The translations under genes and the position numbers were made by a program. A DNA stretch of 43,372 bases. It comes from Deltaproteobacteria bacterium. Lineage in GTDB: Bacteria; Bacillota; Desulfotomaculia; Desulfotomaculales; JAGUVT01. Each line of letters begins with the position of its first letter. The stretch's first letter is position 1. This document shows positions 16,837 through 24,886 of the stretch, piece after piece. The notes under the pieces were generated by a model. The model saw nothing but the letters and a program-made list of their open reading frames with translations, did no database searches and was not told the DNA's origin. The DNA is taken from positions 1 through 43,372 of the forward strand of contig JAGUVT010000031.1 of NCBI GenBank assembly GCA_020062745.1. Direction: 5' to 3'.

Positions 16837-19329
16837 ATGTCTGTGGATGTAAAAGAGAAAGAAGTTCAAGAAGCATTAGAAAAAAAGGAATACTGGTGGT
16901 GGGCGGAAAAAGCCAGATCCCAGAGGATGGATTATTTAAGAAAGGCGGTATGGTCCAAAGCAACAAAGGGATCCAGTTGGCTGCCGGGTGTAGAAGTATG
17001 TACGGAAGGGTTACGGTGGTTTACAAAGGGATTTAAAGAAGCCGACCCGGCCGAAGAGTTTATTATCACCAGAGCCAATGCGTTTGCTTTGTTACTGGAT
17101 AATATACCTATTTTTATTGTTGATCAATCGCGGATTGTAGGTTATCCCGGTTCTGCCCCGCACCGTATTCATTGGATTCCTACCCAGTCTTATACGGTGA
17201 ATGACGATATTTTTAACGATCGAACGGGGATTCTGCGTGAAGAGGACAGGCTATGGATAGGTGAAGCACTGGATTGGTGGCAGCGTAGAACTTACCAGGC
17301 AAAGTGTGAAAAGTACTTAAGCCGCAGGGAGAGAATGCTTTCAGCCCTGTCTATTTTTGTTGCCGCCGGCCGGCACTTGACTGCCTTTGATTATGTGACA
17401 CCTCAGCCGGACTGGATGTTTGGAAAAGGGCTTGAGGGCATAATTGAGACTATTGATGGAAAATTAAGCGAGGCAAACCGGAAACTTCATGAGGATGCTC
17501 CCGATGCAACAGAACAGGTTGCTTATCTCCAAAAAATTGATACCTGGACGGCCATGAAGATTTGTTTGGAAGCGGTAATAAGGTATGCCAGGAGATACAG
17601 CAGGCTGGCGAAGATAATTGCTGAGAACTTTGAAACCGACCCGACAAGGAAACAGGAACTGCTCAGGATTTCTGAAACCTGCTACAAGGTACCCGCCCAG
17701 CCTCCCGAGCATTTCTGGGAAGCTATCCAGTTTGAGCACTTTGTACAGATAGCGTACCGGTATGAATGGCATAATGCCGCCTGGTCTTCGCGTTATGACT
17801 ACTGGTTGTGGCCTTTTTACAAAAAGGATGTAATAGATGAAAAGAGCATGACCAGGGAGGATGTGGTGGAGTACTGCATGGAGTGGATGATCCGGGCTTA
17901 CGAGGTCGGTAAAACCTGGCTCAGATTCGGGCGTGAGGCTATGCAGGGGACTCCCGGACCTTACGTGTGGACCATAGGGGGAGTCGACGAGGAAGGCGGG
18001 GATGCCTGCAACGACCTTACCGATTGTTTCCTGGAGGCGGCCAGGCTTACCAGGGTGTGTGACCCCACCTTCGGTTTTCGCTATCACCCCGGCGCCCGGC
18101 TTGAAACCTTGCGTCAGGTGTTTGAGTGCATCAGGCATGGTTTGGGCTATCCGTCCATAAGAAATGACAGCGTTCTCATACCCAATATAATCCAGTGGTT
18201 CGGCCACCCTCTTAACGAGGCGCGACGCTGGGTCCACCAGGCCTGTATGGCGCCTGCCCCGGACACCATGATGGGAGCGCCGCCGCTGCGCTACCCTTCG
18301 GCATCGCTTTTCGGCGGAGCAAAAGCAGTTGAGTTTGTCCTCTTCAATGGGTGGGATCCGCTGATTAAAATGCAGTTGGGCGTTAAGAGCGGGGAAGCCG
18401 CCGGGTTTAAGACTTTCGACGAGTTTTATAATGCCTGGCTGGAACAGATGAAGGACGGTTTTAACGTAGCCTGCCGGATAGAACATATCAACCGGCATGT
18501 GGAAGCTCTCCACTATCCAAAACCGATGACTTCGGCCCTTTATCAGCGTTGTGTGGAGTCGGGTGAAAACAGCGCTCTCAGTAAGGAGAGGAGTAGCCTG
18601 TGGTTTACCCTGTTTGCTTTCGGCGATACGGGTGACTCCTTGGCGGCAGTTAAGAAACTGGTTTTTGACGAAAAGAAATATACTGTAACCCAGTTGATCG
18701 AGGCGCTGAAAGTTAATTGGGACGGTTATGAAGAGATGCGGATGGATTTTGTGAAGGCGCCGAAGTGGGGCAATGATGATGATTACGTCGACCAGATCTG
18801 GGTGCGTATCTATAATGACTTGCGCAAACTTTCCTGGTCGGCGCGAGACTGGTGCGGTTCTCCCTGGGGTACTCTGCCGGAGAGCGTGGCCACTCATATT
18901 GTGCAGTCGACAAAGATTGGGGCGCTTCCCAACGGAAGGCGCTGGGGAGATCCTTTGTATGACGGCGGTTGTTCACCGGGCGCCGGCCAGGATAAGAAGG
19001 GCCCTACGGCCGTGCTCCGGTCGGTGGGTAAAATAGACCATGTGGGTACAGTGAGGGGGTCTTTGCTTAACCAGCGTTTGTCGCCTACTCAACTGGCCGG
19101 GGAGAAGGGCTTCCAATTGTGGCTGGACTATATTAAGACCTGGCATGATCTGGGAATAAACCATGTCCAATTTAATATGGTTGACAACGAAACCCTTTAT
19201 GCGGCACAGAGAGAGCCTGAGAAATTCAGCGAGTTGATCGTGAGAATTGCCGGTTACAGCGCTCATTTTGTCGAGATGAATAAGAAAACCCAGGATTCTA
19301 TAATTGCCCGGCAGGTTCAGGCGCTTTAA
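16837..19329 (+). CDS. Glycyl radical enzyme, X-succinate synthase (benzyl/alkylsuccinate synthase)-like catalytic subunit
   Basis: An 830-residue PFL-superfamily enzyme. The C-terminal glycyl radical motif is RIAGYSAHF with Gly806. The catalytic thiyl residue is predicted at Cys470 (WVHQACMAPAP). The Cys-Gly spacing of 336 equals that of benzylsuccinate synthase BssA (Cys493, Gly829), and an Arg at +15 from the Cys (Arg485) matches BssA Arg508, which holds a fumarate carboxylate; these BssA numbers are from memory. The segment after the Cys (SLFGGAKAVEFVLFNGWD, LGVKSGEAAGFKTFDEF) also follows the BssA pattern, and a small Cys-rich subunit lies 24 bp downstream. X-succinate synthases add hydrocarbons to fumarate. 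Against certainty: the local Cys motif differs from the usual CMSPG, only one small subunit is present, and no activase gene adjoins. Substrate unknown. ATG 16837 follows TTAGGAGG. Confidence 0.82.
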   Translation: MSVDVKEKEVQEALEKKEYWWWAEKARSQRMDYLRKAVWSKATKGSSWLPGVEVCTEGLRWFTKGFKEADPAEEFIITRANAFALLLDNIPIFIVDQSRIVGYPGSAPHRIHWIPTQSYTVNDDIFNDRTGILREEDRLWIGEALDWWQRRTYQAKCEKYLSRRERMLSALSIFVAAGRHLTAFDYVTPQPDWMFGKGLEGIIETIDGKLSEANRKLHEDAPDATEQVAYLQKIDTWTAMKICLEAVIRYARRYSRLAKIIAENFETDPTRKQELLRISETCYKVPAQPPEHFWEAIQFEHFVQIAYRYEWHNAAWSSRYDYWLWPFYKKDVIDEKSMTREDVVEYCMEWMIRAYEVGKTWLRFGREAMQGTPGPYVWTIGGVDEEGGDACNDLTDCFLEAARLTRVCDPTFGFRYHPGARLETLRQVFECIRHGLGYPSIRNDSVLIPNIIQWFGHPLNEARRWVHQACMAPAPDTMMGAPPLRYPSASLFGGAKAVEFVLFNGWDPLIKMQLGVKSGEAAGFKTFDEFYNAWLEQMKDGFNVACRIEHINRHVEALHYPKPMTSALYQRCVESGENSALSKERSSLWFTLFAFGDTGDSLAAVKKLVFDEKKYTVTQLIEALKVNWDGYEEMRMDFVKAPKWGNDDDYVDQIWVRIYNDLRKLSWSARDWCGSPWGTLPESVATHIVQSTKIGALPNGRRWGDPLYDGGCSPGAGQDKKGPTAVLRSVGKIDHVGTVRGSLLNQRLSPTQLAGEKGFQLWLDYIKTWHDLGINHVQFNMVDNETLYAAQREPEKFSELIVRIAGYSAHFVEMNKKTQDSIIARQVQAL

Positions 19330-19353
19330 AAGATGAAGAAGGGAGAATAACTG

Positions 19354-19587
19354 ATGCCGAGATGTGGAGACTGCAAGAACATAATAATTCAATCGAGTAA
19401 TTCGGCGGCAAGAGAAGGTTACTGCAATGCGCAGTTGGACGAGTGCGGATTGGGCAAGGAAGTCACGATTTATCTGGATGCCGGTAAGTGCCCCTACTTT
19501 GTAGCGCAGGACCGGATCAGGACGGAAGTTTCGGAGTTTATGTGGGACCAGTCGTTACGCGTCGCCAGAGGCTTTGAAGAGAAATAA
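19354..19587 (+). CDS. Small cysteine-rich subunit of the glycyl radical enzyme (BssB/BssC-like)
   Basis: A 77-residue protein with Cys at 4, 7, 24, 31 and 46; the pattern CX2CX16C with a later CPYF resembles the HiPIP-type 4Fe-4S small subunits of benzylsuccinate synthase and 4-hydroxyphenylacetate decarboxylase. Those subunits bind the catalytic chain and modulate its activation. The gene starts at ATG 19354 after AGAAGGGAG, 24 bp behind the large subunit, so the two are almost certainly cotranscribed. The C-terminus (VSEFMWDQSLRVARGFEEK) is helical and could contact the large subunit. Family is inferred from cysteine pattern, size and position; there is only one such subunit here, whereas Bss has two. 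Confidence 0.75.
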   Translation: MPRCGDCKNIIIQSSNSAAREGYCNAQLDECGLGKEVTIYLDAGKCPYFVAQDRIRTEVSEFMWDQSLRVARGFEEK

Positions 19588-19620
19588 ATTTGTTTTGAGC
19601 AGATAAAACGGCGGCTTTAG

Positions 19621-19667
19621 AACCAGTGAGTTTTATCACTAACTGGTTAAAAGGACGCTTTTTTTTG
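19621..19667 (+). terminator. Probable terminator of the glycyl radical enzyme operon
   Basis: Stem AACCAGT/ACTGGTT with an inner AGTGA/TCACT pairing (19621-19648), then an eight-T run at about 19659-19666. The T run is about ten bases from the stem, so efficiency is uncertain. Confidence 0.5.
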
Positions 19668-19741
19668 TTTTTTAATTATTTTTTAAAGTCAAGGATGCAG
19701 GTTCATTAACACCAGCTTGATTAGATGGTAAACTTTCGCAT

Positions 19742-19837
19742 ATGGAGGGTGATACCTTTAAAATCTGTATGATCACAATAGAGGAGCAGCTTAAAAATAA
19801 AGGCGGGGTAGCAGTCGTCTTCAAAGGTAATGCTTGA
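19742..19837 (+). other. 31-codon reading frame in the interval before the ASKHA gene
   Basis: The 345-bp gap 19588-19932 holds the terminator and this short frame (MEGDTFKICMITIEEQLKNK and eleven more residues). It looks protein-like, but ATG 19742 has no ribosome site before it; an inner ATG at 19769 follows GGAGGG too distantly. It could be a gene fragment. I recognise no family. Confidence 0.2.
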
Positions 19838-19932
19838 TTCTCAACAAGAGGCTGTGTTATTATAAGTTTTAAGAAAGTTTTTTCTGCTATAAATTTTAAT
19901 TTTGCTGAAAGCTGATTGCTGACGGCTTTAAT

Positions 19933-21570
19933 ATGATTTTTGCCGGGAACAAAGTTCCTGTTTTTTTTGTTGAGGTGGCTGGTTTGAACGATAAATGGAA
20001 AGTGATCCTGTCCGACCGTACCGCCGGCGAGATTCAGCTTGATCCTTTGACCAAGAAGATTTGCCTGTGTCTTGAACCGCCCAGTCTCAAGGACAACCGG
20101 GCTGATGTGGACCGGTTAAGGGAAGCGCTGGGGCATTTGGTTGGTCCGGTGGACGTGCCGCTGGTCCTGATGCGTAAAGTTCCCGGTGTTTGCCGGGAAA
20201 GAGATTGGGCAGTAACGGCTACTGTAGGGCCGGCCGGTGCCGGGACGAAAATGATTGACCTGGAGGCAGGGGATACTACAGCCCGGCATTTCGGACTGGC
20301 GGTTGATGTGGGCACCACTACCGTAGTGGTCTACCTGGTTGATCTGGGCAGCGGCGAAATTTTAGGCACGTCTGCGGACTATAATGCCCAGGCACCGTTG
20401 GGCGAGGATATTCTCACCCGTATTTACCTCTCCGGCAGCACCGGCGGCCTGGCCGGAATGCAGGAAGCGGTGGTAAAAACAATAAACGGCTTGCTGGCTG
20501 GACTGACGGAACGGTGCGGGGTGGCGCCCGATGAGATAACTGCGGCGGTAGTTAGCGGCAACAGTACTATGATCCACCTTTTGCTTGGTCTCGACCCGGG
20601 CTTGATCTGCCGCGAGCCCTACATACCGGTGGTAAATCTACCCGGCCTGCTGCAGGCCGGAGAGGTCGGCCTGCAGGTCAACCCGCAGGCTGTGCTGTAT
20701 TGTCTGCCGGGCGTGGGCAGTTATATCGGCGGAGATGTTGTTGCCGGCGTGCTGGTCAGCGGGATGCACCGCCGGAAAGAAATAGCCATGCTGGTAGACA
20801 TAGGCACCAACGGTGAGATTGTGGTCGGCAATGAGGAATGGCTGGCGGCCTGCGCCGGGGCGGCCGGACCGGCCCTGGAAGGCGGGGTGGCCCGGGCCGG
20901 GATGCGGGCGGAGCCGGGGGCCATCGAGCACGTGCGAATTGACCCAAAAACCGGCAAGATTTGCTATAACACCATCGGTGGTAATCTTAAGCCGGCCGGT
21001 ATCTGCGGCTCCGGCCTTGTCGACTGTCTGGCCGAGTTTTTGTTGAACGGGATTATCGACCGTTCCGGGCACTTCCAGCACGGATCTGGCTCTTTTACTT
21101 TGGTGCCGGCGGCGGAGTCGGCTACCGGTGCGGAGATTGCCATCACCCAGACGGATATAAATAATTTTATGCGCACCAAAGGAGCCGTTAATGCTGCCGT
21201 GGAAACCCTGCTTGAAGGAGTGGGGCTGGATCTTCAGGCTATTGAGCGCTTTTATGCAGCCGGCGCTTTTGGTCATTATCTTTGCCTGGAATCGGCTGTT
21301 ACCATCGGCCTCTACCCTGATCTCCCCCGGGAACGGATGATCAGGCTGGGGAACAGCGCCGGGGAGGGAGCCAGGCAGGTGCTTTTGTCCAACCGGAAGC
21401 GTTTAGAGGCAGAAGAAATAGCCCGACGGGTTACCTACTTCGAGCTAAATGCCAGCCAGCAGTTTATGAACCGTTTTATCGGCAGCAAGTTCCTGCCCCA
21501 TACCAATCTCGATTATTTCCCCACAGTTAAGGCCAGATTGCGGGAAAGAGGCCTTCTACCCGATGATTAG
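19933..21570 (+). CDS. RACo-like ASKHA-domain protein (DUF4445) lacking the N-terminal ferredoxin domain
   Basis: A 545-residue member of the reductive-activator-of-corrinoid-protein family, whose ASKHA ATPase domain drives reduction of corrinoid or related metal centres. The sequence begins in the linker that normally follows the 2Fe-2S domain (LDPLTKKICLCLEPPSLKDN at about 35-54), then the ASKHA signatures: VDVGTTTVVVYLVDL (~120), VVSGNSTMIHLLLG (~210), MLVDIGTNGEIVVGN (~290), GICGSGLVDCLAEFLL (~360), and a GAFGHYL region (~445). The usual 2Fe-2S domain (four Cys, about 90 residues) is absent and no trace was seen upstream. ATG 19933 has no convincing ribosome site, which supports 5' truncation, though a domain-lacking variant is possible. 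It is separated from the glycyl radical operon by a terminator. Confidence 0.8.
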   Translation: MIFAGNKVPVFFVEVAGLNDKWKVILSDRTAGEIQLDPLTKKICLCLEPPSLKDNRADVDRLREALGHLVGPVDVPLVLMRKVPGVCRERDWAVTATVGPAGAGTKMIDLEAGDTTARHFGLAVDVGTTTVVVYLVDLGSGEILGTSADYNAQAPLGEDILTRIYLSGSTGGLAGMQEAVVKTINGLLAGLTERCGVAPDEITAAVVSGNSTMIHLLLGLDPGLICREPYIPVVNLPGLLQAGEVGLQVNPQAVLYCLPGVGSYIGGDVVAGVLVSGMHRRKEIAMLVDIGTNGEIVVGNEEWLAACAGAAGPALEGGVARAGMRAEPGAIEHVRIDPKTGKICYNTIGGNLKPAGICGSGLVDCLAEFLLNGIIDRSGHFQHGSGSFTLVPAAESATGAEIAITQTDINNFMRTKGAVNAAVETLLEGVGLDLQAIERFYAAGAFGHYLCLESAVTIGLYPDLPRERMIRLGNSAGEGARQVLLSNRKRLEAEEIARRVTYFELNASQQFMNRFIGSKFLPHTNLDYFPTVKARLRERGLLPDD

Positions 21571-21668
21571 AGGATCTGCCCGTTTTGTTTTTGAAAAAGA
21601 GAAATTCCGGAAAAAGAGGAATCCCGGCCTGTTTGCTAGAATTTTCATTGGAAAAGGGGGCGGTACGG

Positions 21669-21890
21669 ATGAAAATTGCCTGTCCGCAAAACTTTTCCTG
21701 CGCAAAATACGAGATCTTGCTTACGGCCGGCCCGTCCGGGCTTCTTTTGCCGCCCTATAAAGGTTCTACGCTGCGGGGCGGCGAGCTGATTCATGCCGGC
21801 AAGGGCGTCGTCTTCGGCCTCGGTCAATACGAAATCAGGGAAACCGGCCGGCCGGTACCCCCGGAGGGATCTTCATGGGATCAAAGCTGA
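21669..21890 (+). pseudogene. Cas6 endoribonuclease remnant: N-terminus joined to C-terminus
   Basis: A 73-codon frame from ATG 21669 (AAAAGGGGGCGG upstream). Residues 1-37 end in LPPYKGSTLRG, the N-terminal signature of Cas6/RAMP crRNA-processing proteins. They run directly into GELIHAGKGVVFGLGQYEI (residues 38-56), which is the C-terminal glycine-rich signature of the same family. A normal Cas6 has roughly 200 residues between these, so the middle is deleted in frame, with the junction at about 21774-21785. The catalytic centre is gone. The frame overlaps the start of the WYL regulator gene by 16 bases; WYL proteins commonly regulate CRISPR loci. No repeat-spacer array or other cas gene is visible here, so this is likely the relic of a lost CRISPR system. 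Confidence 0.65.
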
Positions 21891-22876
21891 GTTATCATGA
21901 CTTGAACCGGCCCAGAATTCACCGCATCTTTTATATTCATCAGCAGGTGAAGGCCGGCCGGCACCCCAACGGGCCGACTCTCGCTGCCGATCTTGAGGTG
22001 AGCATCCGCACCATCCAGCGGGATATTGCTTACCTGAGGGATTTGATGCAAGCCCCCCTTGAGTACGACCGGCATAAAAACGGCTTTTATTATACATGGC
22101 CTTTTGAAGTGCTTCCGCTGACCCTCACCGAAGGGGAGCAGGTAGCCCTCTTTTTGGGTCAAAAACTCCTTCGCCAGTGTGCCGGCACGCCGCTGGAACA
22201 ACCCATCCGCAGCGCCTTCGAAAAAATCTGCTTCTGCCTGCCGGAGGGAGTGAGCGTCGATTTAAGCCTTTTAGAACAGATATTTTCTTTTGACGTGCAG
22301 CCCTTGCGGGGTGATGAACAGAGCCTTGCCCAGACCTACCGCCTGCTGGCCCAGGCCGTAGAAAAAAAGAATGCAGTGGAAATGGAGTACTATACCGCCA
22401 GCCGTGACCACCAGACCAGACGGAAAGTGAATCCCTACCACCTCCGTTATTACGGGGGAGCCTGGTACCTGATTGCTTACTGCCGCCTGCGCCGGGAAGT
22501 GCGCATTTTTGCCCTGGACCGCATCCGGGAGGCTGTCCTGCTGGAGGAGACCTTTGAAATAGAGACCGGATTTAACCTGGAATTCTACCTCGGCAGCAGC
22601 CTGGGCATAGAAAGAGGGGGGCCGGTGGAAGAGGTGATCGTCCTTTTTGATCCCTACCAGGCCCGCTGGATCCAGGAGCGGAAGTGGCATGAATCCCAGG
22701 AAACGGAGTTCAAGCCCGACGGATCGCTGCTCTTGCGCCTGAAAGTAAGCGGCTTGAGCGAGGTCAAGCGCTGGCTTTTAAGTTTCGGCGCCCATGCCCG
22801 GGTGCTGGCGCCGGCTTCTTTGCGGGAAGAAATCCGCCGGGAAGCCGGGAAAATGATGGCGGTTTACGAGAAATAG
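21875..22876 (+). CDS. WYL-domain transcriptional regulator (HTH-WYL)
   Basis: A 333-residue regulator. The N-terminal winged helix (residues ~10-65; LAADLEVSIRTIQRDIAYLR) is of the DeoR/HTH_11 type. The central WYL domain (~140-225) carries KVNPYHLRYYGGAWYLIAYC followed by RIFALDRIR, the nucleic-acid ligand-binding surface. A C-terminal WCX extension ends the protein. ATG 21875 lies 7-8 bases after GGAGGG and overlaps the Cas6 remnant. WYL proteins control CRISPR, DNA-damage and phage-defence genes in response to single-stranded DNA or oligonucleotides. Its partner here has decayed, so its present target is unknown. It may be cotranscribed with the adenine deaminase gene 22 bp downstream. 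Confidence 0.9.
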   Translation: MGSKLSYHDLNRPRIHRIFYIHQQVKAGRHPNGPTLAADLEVSIRTIQRDIAYLRDLMQAPLEYDRHKNGFYYTWPFEVLPLTLTEGEQVALFLGQKLLRQCAGTPLEQPIRSAFEKICFCLPEGVSVDLSLLEQIFSFDVQPLRGDEQSLAQTYRLLAQAVEKKNAVEMEYYTASRDHQTRRKVNPYHLRYYGGAWYLIAYCRLRREVRIFALDRIREAVLLEETFEIETGFNLEFYLGSSLGIERGGPVEEVIVLFDPYQARWIQERKWHESQETEFKPDGSLLLRLKVSGLSEVKRWLLSFGAHARVLAPASLREEIRREAGKMMAVYEK

Positions 22877-22898
22877 TTTACGTTTATGGGAGGAAGTT

Positions 22899-24653
22899 AT
22901 GGATTGGAAAACTATTCGCAGCCTGCAAAAAGTAGCCCTGGGGAAAGAACTCCCGGACTTGATCATAAGAGGTGCTTCTGCCGTGAACGTCTACACGGGA
23001 GAAATCATTCCCGACTGCCGGGTAAGTGTTAAAGGCAGGTACATTGCCTGTGCCGGCGCCGAAGAAGTAGAGGCCGGACCCAGTACCGAAGTTATCGACG
23101 CGGCCGGCAAGTTCCTTGTTCCCGGTTTTATCGATCCGCATACCCACCAGGACGTATGGGTGCAGTTCCATGAATTTTTAAGCTATGCGGCCGCCGGCGG
23201 CACCACTACCTTTGTCTCGGAAGTGATGGGTCTGGCCAATGTTGCCGGGTACGACGGCGTTAAATGTTTCCTGGAAGCAATTAAAGACCAGCCGGTCAAA
23301 ACATTCACCCTCGTTCCCATGATGGTACCGGGAAACCCCGGCCTGCAAAAGGGACATACCCTCACCCTGGAACAGAAAGAAGCGCTCCTGCAACTGCCGC
23401 AAACGCTCGGTCTCGGCGAAACGTACTGGACCCGGGCCATCGAAGGAGAGGAAGAATTTTTCAAGATGTATGCGAGCGTCATAAACAGCAGAAAAACGCT
23501 GGAAGGACACAGCGCCGGGGCCAGAAACCGCAACCTGGCCGCTTACTTTGCCGCCGGCATTACTTCCTGCCACGAGCCGATCTCCGTACAGGAAGTTAAA
23601 GAGAGGTTGCGCCTGGGCGCCTATGTTACCGTAAGAGAAGGCTCCATTCGCCGGGAACTGGAAGCAATTGCCCCGATTGCTAAGGAAAACATCAGCCTGC
23701 GCCGGCTTGGGCTCTGTACCGACGGAGTTTTCCCCGACGACCTGGTGGATTGCGGCGCAATGGAATTTGTTGTGCAGAAGGCTATCGACCTCGGGTTTGA
23801 TCCGGTGCAGGCTATTCAAATGGCCACCCTCAACAACGCGCAACGCTTCAATCTGGACAACCGGCTGGGCGGCATTGCCCCCGGAAAATACGCCGATATG
23901 GTGATCATTCCGTCTTTAAAAGAAATCCGGGCCGAATGCGTAATCAGCAACGGGAAGGTGATTGCCTGGGACGGAAAACTGGTCGTGCCGCCTCGCTCCT
24001 GCGAGTACCCGCCGGAAGTTAAAAAGGCCTTCCGGATTACGCCCCGGTTTGAGCAGGAAGACTTCTCCCTGCCGGCCGGAAAGACCGGTGGAACCGCCAC
24101 GGTTAGAATCATTAAAATGCTCAGCGACATGATCACGGCCGAAGAGACGGCGGAACTGCCCGTAACCGGCGGGGCGATACCGGCGCGGCCGGAAAAAGAT
24201 ATTTTAAAAGTAGCCGCCGTCAGTGCGCTGGACGGCCGGGCCATGACGGTCGCCCTGGTAAAAGTCTTCGGCCTGCGCCAGGGCGCCTGCGCCGTGAGCT
24301 ACACGTGGGATGCGCCGCACCTCGTCATAGTGGGAACCAACGACCGGGACATGGCCGTCCTGGCAAACCACATAGCCGGTTCAGGCGGCGGATTCGGGGT
24401 CTGTATCGACGGCGAAATCGTGGCCGATCTGCCCCTGCCCGTGGGAGGGTGTATTTCCGACCGGCCTTTGCCCGAAGTAGCAGCAAAGTTAAAGGAGATA
24501 AACCGGCTGCTCATCAATCTCGGCTACTCCCACTGCCGGCCCACCCTGGGGCTGCAGGTTTTTACCTTTGTGGGTGTGCCGGCCCTGCGCATCAGCAGCG
24601 AAGGACTTATTTCCACCAAAGACAAAAAGTTTGTTGATGTTGTAATCTCTTAA
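22899..24653 (+). CDS. ade: Adenine deaminase
   Basis: Deaminates adenine to hypoxanthine for purine salvage; a metal-dependent amidohydrolase. At 584 residues it has the usual AdeC length. Metal-ligand motifs: PGFIDPHTHQD (~70), EGHSAGA (~200), a HEP motif (~230) and CTDGVFPDDL (~275). The composite beta-sandwich domain surrounds the barrel (GGIAPGKYADMVII), and the C-terminal adenine deaminase domain (~400-584) contains GGGFGVCIDGEIVADLPLPV. ATG 22899 follows GGGAGG. Together with guaB it contributes to purine nucleotide balance, but the genes are unlinked transcriptionally. High-confidence family assignment. Confidence 0.95.
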   Translation: MDWKTIRSLQKVALGKELPDLIIRGASAVNVYTGEIIPDCRVSVKGRYIACAGAEEVEAGPSTEVIDAAGKFLVPGFIDPHTHQDVWVQFHEFLSYAAAGGTTTFVSEVMGLANVAGYDGVKCFLEAIKDQPVKTFTLVPMMVPGNPGLQKGHTLTLEQKEALLQLPQTLGLGETYWTRAIEGEEEFFKMYASVINSRKTLEGHSAGARNRNLAAYFAAGITSCHEPISVQEVKERLRLGAYVTVREGSIRRELEAIAPIAKENISLRRLGLCTDGVFPDDLVDCGAMEFVVQKAIDLGFDPVQAIQMATLNNAQRFNLDNRLGGIAPGKYADMVIIPSLKEIRAECVISNGKVIAWDGKLVVPPRSCEYPPEVKKAFRITPRFEQEDFSLPAGKTGGTATVRIIKMLSDMITAEETAELPVTGGAIPARPEKDILKVAAVSALDGRAMTVALVKVFGLRQGACAVSYTWDAPHLVIVGTNDRDMAVLANHIAGSGGGFGVCIDGEIVADLPLPVGGCISDRPLPEVAAKLKEINRLLINLGYSHCRPTLGLQVFTFVGVPALRISSEGLISTKDKKFVDVVIS

Positions 24654-24758
24654 GTCATAGAAAAACCGTTGAAAGACTCTTTTTTGTCACCGCGGGCGGA
24701 GCGGTCCGCAGTCTATACAGGCGTAAAAGTTTTATTAAAAATGAATGAACTTAACAGT

Positions 24759-24791
24759 CACCCCGACCGTCTATGTCGGGGTGGTTGTTTT
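24759..24791 (+). terminator. Terminator after adenine deaminase
   Basis: 9-bp perfect stem CACCCCGAC/GTCGGGGTG (24759-24767 with 24775-24783), 7-base loop, then GTTGTTTT. Confidence 0.85.
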
Positions 24792-24886
24792 ATACTGAAG
24801 GCAGGATATTGACCATAACTTGGATGGGTTTTATAATAATTTAGGCTCTTTTAACCGGCTCTCAATAAAACCGGAGGGGGGACCGG

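Noticed and set aside
17464-18897. A 477-codon open frame antisense to the glycyl radical enzyme
   Set aside because: It lies wholly inside the highly conserved enzyme, has an amino-acid composition typical of antisense frames and shows no ribosome site or domain.
16837-19329. Assignment as pyruvate formate-lyase or glycerol dehydratase
   Set aside because: There is no double-cysteine PFL active site and no dehydratase GCxE motif; Cys-Gly spacing and the small Cys-rich partner favour the X-succinate synthase branch.
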